DNA of 37,676 bases. It comes from Gemmatimonadota bacterium. GTDB taxonomy: Bacteria; Gemmatimonadota; Gemmatimonadetes; Longimicrobiales; Longimicrobiaceae. The notes beneath the pieces are model-generated. The model ran no database searches. It saw only the letters and a list, made by a program, of their open reading frames with translations, and was not told where the DNA came from. The position numbers and the translations under genes are program-made. Numbering within the stretch: position 1 is the stretch's first letter; the number at the start of each line of letters is the position of its first letter. Below, one piece after another: positions 16,040 to 23,718 of the stretch. The DNA is taken from contig JAQBQD010000107.1 of NCBI GenBank assembly GCA_028287185.1, forward strand, positions 1 to 37,676, written 5' to 3'.

Positions 16040-19000
16040 CAGTCGAAGATCCCCTTGAGGTCGGGACCCGCCTCCGGTGCTGCCCCCGCCGGCTCCGCCT
16101 GCGTCGGCTCCTGACGGCTGCTTTGCTCCCGGGGCCGTTCCGGATCGGTTCGTTCGGCGCGGTGTGGTTCAGTGCCAGGTTTACCAGCGGAAGGTGGCGT
16201 CACCGTCCGCATCACGAGCAGAGTATCGCTGCCCACTTTCACCTCACGGGAGTATTCGGTCCGGCGCGGGAACCACTGCCGGAAGAGGGCATCCCAAGTG
16301 GACGAAAGCTCCGAGACCTCGCTACGCCGGCGATCCGCGATCCGCTGCTCCAGCTCTCGCATGGCCTGCGAGACCGCGGAATGCTCCGCCGAAACCCGCG
16401 TGGTGATGCGGTCGCCGATCCGCACCTGCCGCTCCGCAAAGGGTCCCCTGACCCCGGTCGCGATCGCGTCCCCGTCCGCCACGTGGTAGGCAAGAACGGC
16501 GTAGAATTGCTGCTGCTGCACGTCTGTGAGCCGGCGGATTCGGTCCTCGACGGCGTCCTCCAGCAGGTCCAGGAGGTTCTGGTCGCGGGCCAGAAGCTCC
16601 TGGGCCTCCCGACGCGAGCCGATTCGCCGGCGAACGTGCGGATAGTGCTGCGTATCGACGAACGTCACCACCGCCTCCTCCTCGCTGCCCGCGACTTCCA
16701 GCACGTTCAGGATGATGCCAAGCAGAACGGTCCGGGTGATCCGGATCGCGAGCCGCACCTCCTCCTGTGTCTTCAGGACGATGTCGCTCAGGTGCTCGGT
16801 ATGGCGGTCGATGTGCAGGTATTCGCTCTCCAGTAGCGCGCGGTAGGCATCGCGGTAGCGGTCAATGCGATCGATATAGGCGAGTGGAATACCGGCGATT
16901 TCGGTGTAGAAGAAGACGGCGTCCGCCGAGGTGTCCACCTCGCTCGCCGACCCGCCCTTCAGCGTCCGCATTTGACCAAGCTGCTCGCGGAAGCGGCGGC
17001 GGAATTCCACGTACGCGGGGTGCGGGGACTGCGCATGCGAGATCCCGAGCGCCGCGGACGCGGCGTAGTTGACTCCCAGCTTGGTGCCCGCCTCGCGGGC
17101 CCGCTCGCTGGGCGCCAACCACGCATTCCCCCGCTCCGCCAGACGCGCGACCGCTTCCCCGGGCCTCAGTTCTCCGAGCTTCTCCATCTCCGCCAGGAAC
17201 TGGACCGCATCCGCGGTGTGCTCGTCCAGCTCGCGAAAGAAGTGAGCACAGAAGGCTTCAACACGTTCCCGGACACCTGCCACGCTGTGGTCCCGGAGCT
17301 GGCCCAGCAGTTCGTATGGGCTCAGGATGTCAAGCTCCTGCCGCAGTTGCGGCTCCAGGTCTCGGAGGGCCTTTTCGGTGATCTCGTCCCAACTTCCATC
17401 GGTGCGCCGCAACCGGTAGAAGCGCTGGAAGACTCCCGGCCGGTACAGGTTGGTAAAGACGAGGTGCTCCTCGGCCGTGTCGAATGCTTCCAGCCGGGCC
17501 TGCAACTGCCGCCGCACCTCCCACAGCTCGGTCGCGAGCGTGAAAAGCTGCTGGACCAACCCGCTGCGGATCACCAGCTCCGTGCCGCGTGCATCGCGCT
17601 CCACCTGCTCCGAACCCACGTAGCTCCGCATTCCGTCGCACACGCGGCTACCCAGCGCGTACAGGTCGGAGTAGATCCGCGCCTCGAAATACCGGGTTGC
17701 GGCAGCGCATGTCTCGTCCACCAGCACCCGCAGCGACCAGCGGTGCGGGGAGCCGAACAGCCCGTGCTCCTCCTCGTCGATCACGCTGAGCATACGCTCC
17801 CAGCGCTCGCGGTGGCGACGCGCTTCCCCACGCAGCGTCTCGGCGCGCTTCAGGTAGTCGTCGCGCACTCGTCCCAGGAACTGGTTGTACGCCTTCAGGT
17901 AGTCGTTGGCGAGCGAGAGCCGCACGCGAGGCGAGTTAAGCCACTCGTGGACGCGGGCCAGCAGCCGTGACTCCAGGTCCTTGCGGAGTTGCGGCGCATT
18001 GACCAGGCGCAGGCGCCGCAGGAACTGCCCCCACCCCTCCTCCTCCGGGGGATCATTGAAGTTGAGCATCCCGTACTGGTCGAACTCGCGCTGAAAGGCA
18101 GTGCGCAGGTCGGGCCGGCTCTGGCGTACCCGCTCCCGCAGCTCTTCGCGCTTGGGGCCCGACCAGAACCGCCGAACGGCCGCCGAGAAGGTTTCTCCTT
18201 TTTCGTCCATCCGGTCGAGGGTGGCCTTCAGGTCGTCCCGTGATCGCCCAGCGCGCGCGCCCAGCTTCTCCACCTCGGTCTGCTCCAGGGTTGCCAGCAG
18301 GTCTCCTTCCGCCGGGTTTACTAGGAGCCAACGGTCCATCAGGTCCACGCCGAGACGCGCGGTGCAGGCGCGCCGAACACGGTCCACCGGCACGTGCAGC
18401 TTGGAAAGCCCGAAGGTGGAGAACCGGTACGAGAAGAGCTCCCGGTAGATGACCGCGCCGTTCTCGCGGTATTCGTATTCCAGGTCGTTCTTCAGGAAGT
18501 CCTCGAGGTTGCTGCGGAGCGACCGTTTCTTGGTTGCGAAGTCGCGCCGCGAGAAGTCGACGAACACATTCTCGGCGATCATGTCGAACAGGTCGCCCTT
18601 TCGTTGGGGATTCAGGGGAGTTCCCTCAGCGGGCGAGTTGCCAACCAGAAAGGTGTTGTTGAACGGCGGACCCACCACCGTGACGGGGCCGCGCGCCTCC
18701 CAGTCGGCCACGAAGTCGTGCACAGAAACGCGGCTCATCGCCGCGGCTGCGGCTTCGCGCCCGATGGGCTCGTCGCGTAAGTCCCTGCGCATGCTGTAGT
18801 ACTCCAGCTCCTTGAGCGCCGCGTACCCGTTTGCGTACAGACGTACGGCCTCCTCCGTCGGCGGCGCGAACACGCTGGGTAGGACCAGGTATCCAAGTGT
18901 GTTTGCCGTCAAAATGCTGCGTATGGCGGACAGGTGCCGGACCATGAAGCTCAGGTCCAGGAACATCCCGCTTCCCGTGCCCCCAGCCACCGAGCAAACG

Positions 19001-19560
19001 ACAATCACGCTGAGCGAGTCGGGCGTGACCTCGATGCCGAACTCCGAGCGCATCCGTTCGCACGCGGTTGTGTCCGTGACCGCCTGCGCCGCCTTCTCGA
19101 TGCGGCGCCGGATGTCCGCTGCGTGGTGGAAGAAAGCCAGGCGTCCGAGTGGCCGCACCTGGCGTGCGCCGTGCTGAATGGAGCCGTTCTTCTGCACACC
19201 CCGGTATATCCAAGAGAAGATGTGCTGGTTCTGCTGGTTGTCCCGGAAATAGGCCATGAACTGCTCGGGCGCCACGGTGGCGTCGAGGATCTCGGTATGC
19301 TCCAGCTGCGCCTCGCTCGAAAGGAAGTTCGTCGGCTTGCCCTCTACCGACTCCTTGTCGTCCACGTCGGTGTCGATCCACAGGAACGCAGTTGCCGGCA
19401 GACGCGCCACGCCGTACCTCTCCACGAACCGCTGCCGGAGGCGCAGCAGCACCTCGCGGCCCGTTCCTCCCAGGCCGATCAGGAGAGTAGGGCGCACGAG
19501 CTCCGTCCGGTCTTTCCGTACGGCATCCGCGGGGCCGAGAATAGTCGCTGCCTCTTGCAT
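16039..19560 (-). CDS. Large tubulin-like GTPase (Tubulin_2-type)
   Basis: The N-terminal ~400 residues carry the tubulin/FtsZ nucleotide fold: LLIGLGGTGREVLLRL (26-41) is the first glycine loop and VVCSVAGGTGSGMF (187-200) contains the tubulin signature GGTGSGM (193-199). Between them lies DTDVDD (63-68). At 1173 residues the protein is far larger than FtsZ or TubZ and matches the group of long tubulin-like proteins found outside cell division (Pfam 'Tubulin like'). The middle and C-terminal regions (about 430-1080) are helix-rich with many Arg/Glu heptad-like stretches, followed by a Pro/Glu/Arg-rich tail ending GPDLKGIFD. There are no membrane segments, so it is cytosolic. The ATG at 19560 has GAGG eight bases upstream. 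The stop overlaps the Hsp70-like start. A GTP-driven filament or a non-polymerising switch are both possible; residues for the T7 loop were not identified with confidence. Confidence 0.85.
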   Translation of the reverse strand: MQEAATILGPADAVRKDRTELVRPTLLIGLGGTGREVLLRLRQRFVERYGVARLPATAFLWIDTDVDDKESVEGKPTNFLSSEAQLEHTEILDATVAPEQFMAYFRDNQQNQHIFSWIYRGVQKNGSIQHGARQVRPLGRLAFFHHAADIRRRIEKAAQAVTDTTACERMRSEFGIEVTPDSLSVIVVCSVAGGTGSGMFLDLSFMVRHLSAIRSILTANTLGYLVLPSVFAPPTEEAVRLYANGYAALKELEYYSMRRDLRDEPIGREAAAAAMSRVSVHDFVADWEARGPVTVVGPPFNNTFLVGNSPAEGTPLNPQRKGDLFDMIAENVFVDFSRRDFATKKRSLRSNLEDFLKNDLEYEYRENGAVIYRELFSYRFSTFGLSKLHVPVDRVRRACTARLGVDLMDRWLLVNPAEGDLLATLEQTEVEKLGARAGRSRDDLKATLDRMDEKGETFSAAVRRFWSGPKREELRERVRQSRPDLRTAFQREFDQYGMLNFNDPPEEEGWGQFLRRLRLVNAPQLRKDLESRLLARVHEWLNSPRVRLSLANDYLKAYNQFLGRVRDDYLKRAETLRGEARRHRERWERMLSVIDEEEHGLFGSPHRWSLRVLVDETCAAATRYFEARIYSDLYALGSRVCDGMRSYVGSEQVERDARGTELVIRSGLVQQLFTLATELWEVRRQLQARLEAFDTAEEHLVFTNLYRPGVFQRFYRLRRTDGSWDEITEKALRDLEPQLRQELDILSPYELLGQLRDHSVAGVRERVEAFCAHFFRELDEHTADAVQFLAEMEKLGELRPGEAVARLAERGNAWLAPSERAREAGTKLGVNYAASAALGISHAQSPHPAYVEFRRRFREQLGQMRTLKGGSASEVDTSADAVFFYTEIAGIPLAYIDRIDRYRDAYRALLESEYLHIDRHTEHLSDIVLKTQEEVRLAIRITRTVLLGIILNVLEVAGSEEEAVVTFVDTQHYPHVRRRIGSRREAQELLARDQNLLDLLEDAVEDRIRRLTDVQQQQFYAVLAYHVADGDAIATGVRGPFAERQVRIGDRITTRVSAEHSAVSQAMRELEQRIADRRRSEVSELSSTWDALFRQWFPRRTEYSREVKVGSDTLLVMRTVTPPSAGKPGTEPHRAERTDPERPREQSSRQEPTQAEPAGAAPEAGPDLKGIFD

Positions 19561-19634
19561 GTCGCCTCATGGGTCTTGAATGTCCGGCCCCGCGCGTCGT
19601 TGCGTCCTCCACGGCACGCCAGCCGTCTGATCGC

Positions 19635-20036
19635 CTAGCGCAGTTCGGTGTGGCGGCGCTCGGCGAGGTACACGCCGGCCGCGAGCAGCAGCGTTACGAT
19701 AAGCCAGAACCACAGTGCGACGGGGCCGCTGCCCACGGGCAGCGGCAGCTCCAGGCGGGTGGGAACGTCCCGGAAGCGCCATGAGAAGCTTCCCACAAAG
19801 ACATTGAGAGCGAACGCAGCGGAAGCCAGCCGCAGCACCGACGGATGGTGCCGCTGCTCCACCCATCCGCGCAGGGCGCTGCGGTAGAGCAGCACGCCTG
19901 AAACCGCTGCCATGGAGACGAATCCGGCAACCCAAAGCCAGTCGCGTGGGGCCAGTTGGGCCGGGACGCCCGCGGTGACCAGCGCCCCCAGTACGGCCGC
20001 CGCCACCGCCATCACGAACAAACCCGCACTGTCCAT
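19635..20036 (-). CDS. Small polytopic membrane protein
   Basis: The 133-residue product is almost entirely hydrophobic, with four predicted membrane helices: about 5-24 (LFVMAVAAAVLGALVTAG), 31-48, 67-82 and 103-123 (VALWFWLIVTLLLAAGV), then a charged ERRHTELR tail. The ATG at 20036 is preceded by GGAGGG at good spacing, which decides this start over upstream in-frame codons that lie inside the previous gene. It follows the second vWA gene by 49 bases and precedes the tubulin-like gene by 74. No family is recognised; it is likely a membrane adaptor of the assembly. Confidence 0.7.
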   Translation of the reverse strand: MDSAGLFVMAVAAAVLGALVTAGVPAQLAPRDWLWVAGFVSMAAVSGVLLYRSALRGWVEQRHHPSVLRLASAAFALNVFVGSFSWRFRDVPTRLELPLPVGSGPVALWFWLIVTLLLAAGVYLAERRHTELR

Positions 20037-20085
20037 CGAGCCCTCCAAAATCGTAGGGTGTGAGAAAGGCCGCAGTAGCCTGGTT

Positions 20086-21909
20086 TCAGGATCCGGCGCG
20101 GCTCCACGAGTCGACCCAGGCTTCGGCGACCCCGTCCGAGCGTTCGCCGCTTGGGCCCGGAGCCTCCGCGTCCTGGCCCGCCCGGACCAGCGCGAACGAG
20201 GCCTCGCCCGCGCCCAACTCCATGCGCGTCCGCTCGCCATCCACGAGGTACCCCGCGCCGGCGCGGACCCCCAGCGCCCCGAGTATACCCAGGCGCAGCG
20301 TTCCCGCGGGCAATCCCTGGACGAGCAGTAGATGCGCTTGTAGACGGCGCAGCGAGAGGGGCGTTCCCCCTATACCGTCCCCTTCCTCGGGTGCGCCGTC
20401 GATCAGCGCGCTGGCCTCATCTCGCCCGACACGACGGGCGCGGACGCCGTACGACCTGGGAGCCACTACGAAGTTGCCCAGGTGATCGTCGTGCAGCACG
20501 AAGGTGCGGCGGCGCAGGAGTGCCCAGGCCAGCAGAAGGAAGAGCAGGATCGGCGCGACCCACGTCAGCAGCTTGGACCCCACTGGTCCCAATGGGAGTA
20601 CAACCGGAAACCGCACGTGATAATCGCGCACCTGCGTGCTCACCGTAACACTTGCGGGGGCGAGCACCCGGAAAGCCTCGTCAAGCTTGAAGATGCGCTG
20701 GTGGTAGCTCGCCGCGGTATCGGTGAAGAACCGCGGGTCGGAAACGCTGTACTCAGCTCGGAGGTCTTCGGTGAGCCGCAGGTCTCGCTGCGGAAGGCGC
20801 AGACCCACCCGGATTCCCCCGGCAAAGGTGCCGGTCGCCTCCGTCGCGGTCGCAAGCTGTTCGCGAACGGCAGCGGCGGTGTCGAATCGGAGGCCGCGGG
20901 GAAAGCAGATCGTGACCGTTGCTGAGGTGGTGCCTCCAGGAGCGAGCTGTGCGTTCAGGCGAGGGGGGTTGGCGGTCACGACGGGGCTGGAGCTGTTGGC
21001 CAGCTTCATCCGGAACGGCTCGGTGATCGCCACTTGGAGCGTCGGCTGATCCAGGCTCACTCCTTCCAGGCCGGAGCGGAGACGGAGCACAAACACGCCG
21101 CCAAAAGGTTGCCCTTCCTCCACCCTCGTCCGGGGCTCCAGAATGCCGGGTGCGTCGCGTGCAGGAAGGAGCGGAGAGCCGTTGCACGCCCCTCCGGAGG
21201 GCAGCAGCCGGGTCGCGGCGGTGTCGACCGTCGCCTCCAGGGGCGCCTGGTCGAATGGCTTCATTCGGATGGCGCGCGTCCCGAGCGCTTGCGCAATGCG
21301 GCCTGCCACCCGCTGTGCGGCGCCCTCCGAGACTGTGCGGTAGCCGATGACGTACACCACTAGGCCACGCTGCCCCTCGTATCGCCCAATGCTGCTTTTG
21401 CCGCCTCCGCCGTAAAGGAATCCCGAGAAGGGGCGGCGCAGGGGAAGGAGCGACACATGCGTGAACCGCGGCTCGTCCCTCAACAACTGGTAGAACGCAC
21501 CGATATCCTGCTCCTCCTGCCGCAGCGTTCCAGCGTCCTGAACGTTGTCGGTGACCAGGGCGATCACCTCCCCGGGGCGTGCGTAAACGAGGTACTCCCG
21601 CAGCCCGCGCCCGAGCAGCGTCAACGCTCCGTTGGGATCGGCGGCCCCTGCGTAAGGGGCGATGCCGCCCATCACCTCTCCGGAGGCGGTGGCGCGGTAG
21701 GCCATGGAGTATGTCCGGTCGGCGCCGGCCCGCCGCAGGCTGCCCACGAGTTCGTCCATCGCGCCGGTTTCGTGATAGCCGCGGAGAGATCCTGACGCGT
21801 CCACCAGCACGCTAAGCGGCGGTTCCTGCGCCAACCCAAGCGCCGTGGGCCATGCGAAGGCGACCGCCGCCGTAACGGCATACCGCCTGAAGCCGGATGG
21901 ATGTATCAT
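20086..21909 (-). CDS. Membrane-anchored von Willebrand factor A-type protein
   Basis: The 607-residue protein has an N-terminal signal peptide (about 1-28, ending LGLAQ), then a vWA domain with the MIDAS metal motif DASGS (37-41) right after the strand LSVLV, and a second strand ending ALVTDN. Residues about 240-440 are beta-rich, with Ig-like strands. A single transmembrane helix (about 446-465, WVAPILLFLLLAWALL) is followed by an Arg-rich stop-transfer and a 140-residue cytoplasmic domain. The vWA module is therefore predicted to be periplasmic, with a cytosolic tail that can contact the soluble partners. vWA domains bind protein partners through a metal ion held by the MIDAS. It overlaps the upstream zinc-ribbon gene by an ATGA junction (21906-21909). 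Confidence 0.8.
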   Translation of the reverse strand: MIHPSGFRRYAVTAAVAFAWPTALGLAQEPPLSVLVDASGSLRGYHETGAMDELVGSLRRAGADRTYSMAYRATASGEVMGGIAPYAGAADPNGALTLLGRGLREYLVYARPGEVIALVTDNVQDAGTLRQEEQDIGAFYQLLRDEPRFTHVSLLPLRRPFSGFLYGGGGKSSIGRYEGQRGLVVYVIGYRTVSEGAAQRVAGRIAQALGTRAIRMKPFDQAPLEATVDTAATRLLPSGGACNGSPLLPARDAPGILEPRTRVEEGQPFGGVFVLRLRSGLEGVSLDQPTLQVAITEPFRMKLANSSSPVVTANPPRLNAQLAPGGTTSATVTICFPRGLRFDTAAAVREQLATATEATGTFAGGIRVGLRLPQRDLRLTEDLRAEYSVSDPRFFTDTAASYHQRIFKLDEAFRVLAPASVTVSTQVRDYHVRFPVVLPLGPVGSKLLTWVAPILLFLLLAWALLRRRTFVLHDDHLGNFVVAPRSYGVRARRVGRDEASALIDGAPEEGDGIGGTPLSLRRLQAHLLLVQGLPAGTLRLGILGALGVRAGAGYLVDGERTRMELGAGEASFALVRAGQDAEAPGPSGERSDGVAEAWVDSWSRAGS

Positions 21910-23240
21910 GCACTCCTCGCGCGCAGCACCGTCAGGCCACTTCCTCGTGCGCCCGCGACCACCACGCCCCCCGGTACCACCACGGGCGCGACCTCCAGGC
22001 TCTCCAAACGAAGCACCTCGTGAAGCCCAGAGTCGAATCCGGTCGCGGATAGTGGGACTATCTCAAGGTACGGCTGCCCTTTGCGGCTGGTCGTGCACAC
22101 CAGCAGGTACTCCCCGACCCGCAGCGGCGGAAACCGGTCGTGCGAGAAGTTGTCCACGTTCTGGTGGATGCGGCGACTACGGAGCACGGTACCGTCGCGC
22201 GCCGAAAGCAGGGCGAAGTCGTCACCCGTGCCAATGCAAATGGCCTTCCTTGAAATGGCGACGACCTGTAAGGTCGCAAAGTCGGGCGCGGTCACGCGGT
22301 ACGACGTCCAGTCATCCATCCCGAGCCGCGCGACTCCGCGGTAGTCCCCTTTCTGATACACGTAGAAGAGATCGGTTTCGGAGGCGGAGGGAAGTGCGAC
22401 GGGATCCGGCGTGTAAGCGAGTCTCACGGTGACCGCGGGGTGAGGCGCATCGGGCTCGACGATCACCGCCAGTCCATCGCCGAGGAAAGCCACCCGGCCG
22501 TCTCCCAGGGTGATGGGCGCCGACATGGGTAGTGCAAGGGAAACCTCTAGCGATACGGCCTCTGAGCCACCCTCGCGACGAATGCAGACCAGCACGGGCG
22601 ACGTTCTTTCAACGTCGGAGGGAAATGCAAGGAGCCGGTCTCCCATCGCCACCGAACCAACCGTGAGGCGGCGCCCGTTCCCTGGCTGCCAAAAGGGGCT
22701 CGATTGCTCTGCCATCCCGAACGGAAGGTGGAACAGCCCCGATGCCGTCGTCACCACGACTCCCGGCGGAACTTCCCCCATGATCGAGTTCCCGTAGCCG
22801 CCTCTCCATTCGGAGAATCCTACCACGCTACCACGGAGGGAGACGCGTTCACACCAATTGCCAGGTGAGAACCCATTGAAGGATATCACCTCGCCCTGAT
22901 CGGTCCCGACGAGCAGGAAACCGCCTGCACGGCCGATTGCGGTGACGGAGCCGCTCTCCTCGGGAAGTCTGATCGTGTACGGCTCCGGCGTCCGGCCATC
23001 GACGGCATCGTCCCAGATCCCGGCCAATACCCGTTCCGACAGCTTTGTGTAGTCGGGCGGCGTCTGCGGCACTCCGCACCCGCGGCAGAACCGCGCCTCA
23101 GCCCGGTTCGCGGTTTCGCAGCTAGCGCACGACGTGGCCGGGTAGCCGCATGCCAGTTCTGCAGTGCCGGCCGGGCGGTGGGGCCCGGTCGCGGGAGGGG
23201 TGTCCTCGCCAGGGTGGTAGGGACAAGCGCTGACGCTCAC
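21906..23240 (-). CDS. Zinc-ribbon protein with beta-propeller-like body
   Basis: The 444-residue protein starts at a GTG and has an N-terminal zinc ribbon (Cys 38, 41, 52, 55: CASC then CRGC), with two further Cys at 6 and 31. The remainder is strand-rich and reads like repeated propeller blades (GGFLLVGTDQGEVISFNG, PLRVGEYLLVCTTSRKG, PGGVVVAGARGSGLTVLRA), although the individual repeats are too divergent for me to count blades or name a family. No signal peptide or membrane helix is seen, so it should be cytosolic. The ribbon resembles the one on the Hsp70-like protein, hinting at a shared docking partner. The gene begins 67 bases after the small membrane protein, the widest gap within the first half of the operon, and is coupled to the second vWA gene. 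Confidence 0.7.
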   Translation of the reverse strand: MSVSACPYHPGEDTPPATGPHRPAGTAELACGYPATSCASCETANRAEARFCRGCGVPQTPPDYTKLSERVLAGIWDDAVDGRTPEPYTIRLPEESGSVTAIGRAGGFLLVGTDQGEVISFNGFSPGNWCERVSLRGSVVGFSEWRGGYGNSIMGEVPPGVVVTTASGLFHLPFGMAEQSSPFWQPGNGRRLTVGSVAMGDRLLAFPSDVERTSPVLVCIRREGGSEAVSLEVSLALPMSAPITLGDGRVAFLGDGLAVIVEPDAPHPAVTVRLAYTPDPVALPSASETDLFYVYQKGDYRGVARLGMDDWTSYRVTAPDFATLQVVAISRKAICIGTGDDFALLSARDGTVLRSRRIHQNVDNFSHDRFPPLRVGEYLLVCTTSRKGQPYLEIVPLSATGFDSGLHEVLRLESLEVAPVVVPGGVVVAGARGSGLTVLRARSA

Positions 23241-23283
23241 GGAATCACGCAGGTTGGTTCGGAAGATACGTGCGGAGTCACAG

Positions 23284-23307
23284 CTCGCGGCAGTGAGACG
23301 CCGCGAG
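23284..23307 (-). promoter_or_regulatory. Intercistronic hairpin
   Basis: A perfect 8-base stem (CTCGCGGC at 23284-23291 with GCCGCGAG at 23300-23307, 8-base loop) begins immediately after the stop codon of the small membrane protein gene. It has no T-run after it, so it is a weak terminator at best; an attenuation or mRNA processing site between the first two genes and the other ten is plausible. Confidence 0.4.
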
Positions 23308-23718
23308 TCATTCTCTCAGCCGTGACTGTATATTGATCACTGTTACGTCGTTACCCTTCTCCTGATCACCCGGCGGGAGCATACCCGTCAGCGACGGTCG
23401 AGGCAGTTCAACTCCCCTCCCTGTCTGGGCGACGCACGCAGGGACGCCTTGCGAACCACCCGAAGGAGTGGCAGAGGAGGGTGGCTGGGCCTTCGGGCCT
23501 GCATCAGCTTGTGGCGGGCGTGGTGCGAACCTGTCTGCGATCGAATCGAAAGCGACCTTGAACCAGGGTGCCCAGTGACGCCCGGATGCGTGGTGCACGG
23601 CCGCGGACGCCGCACCCGCTCCTAGGATCGACAGCCAGAACCAGATCCCGGGATGTGTGCCGCCTATTCCGAAAGATATGACGGCACATATAATTAGAAG
23701 GATATAGCGCTTTTTCAT
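23308..23718 (-). CDS. Small membrane protein following the first vWA gene
   Basis: The 136-residue product begins MKKRYILLIICAVISFGIGG and has two predicted membrane helices (about 4-20 and 24-42), then a hydrophilic Pro/Gly-rich region with no recognisable fold. A longer in-frame extension reaches back to 23943, but the ATG at 23718 forms an ATGA overlap with the upstream vWA gene and gives a plausible membrane protein start, so I chose it. The family is unknown. Its place matches that of the other small membrane protein, which follows the second vWA gene: each vWA gene is followed by a small membrane gene. Confidence 0.65.
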   Translation of the reverse strand: MKKRYILLIICAVISFGIGGTHPGIWFWLSILGAGAASAAVHHASGRHWAPWFKVAFDSIADRFAPRPPQADAGPKAQPPSSATPSGGSQGVPACVAQTGRGVELPRPSLTGMLPPGDQEKGNDVTVINIQSRLRE

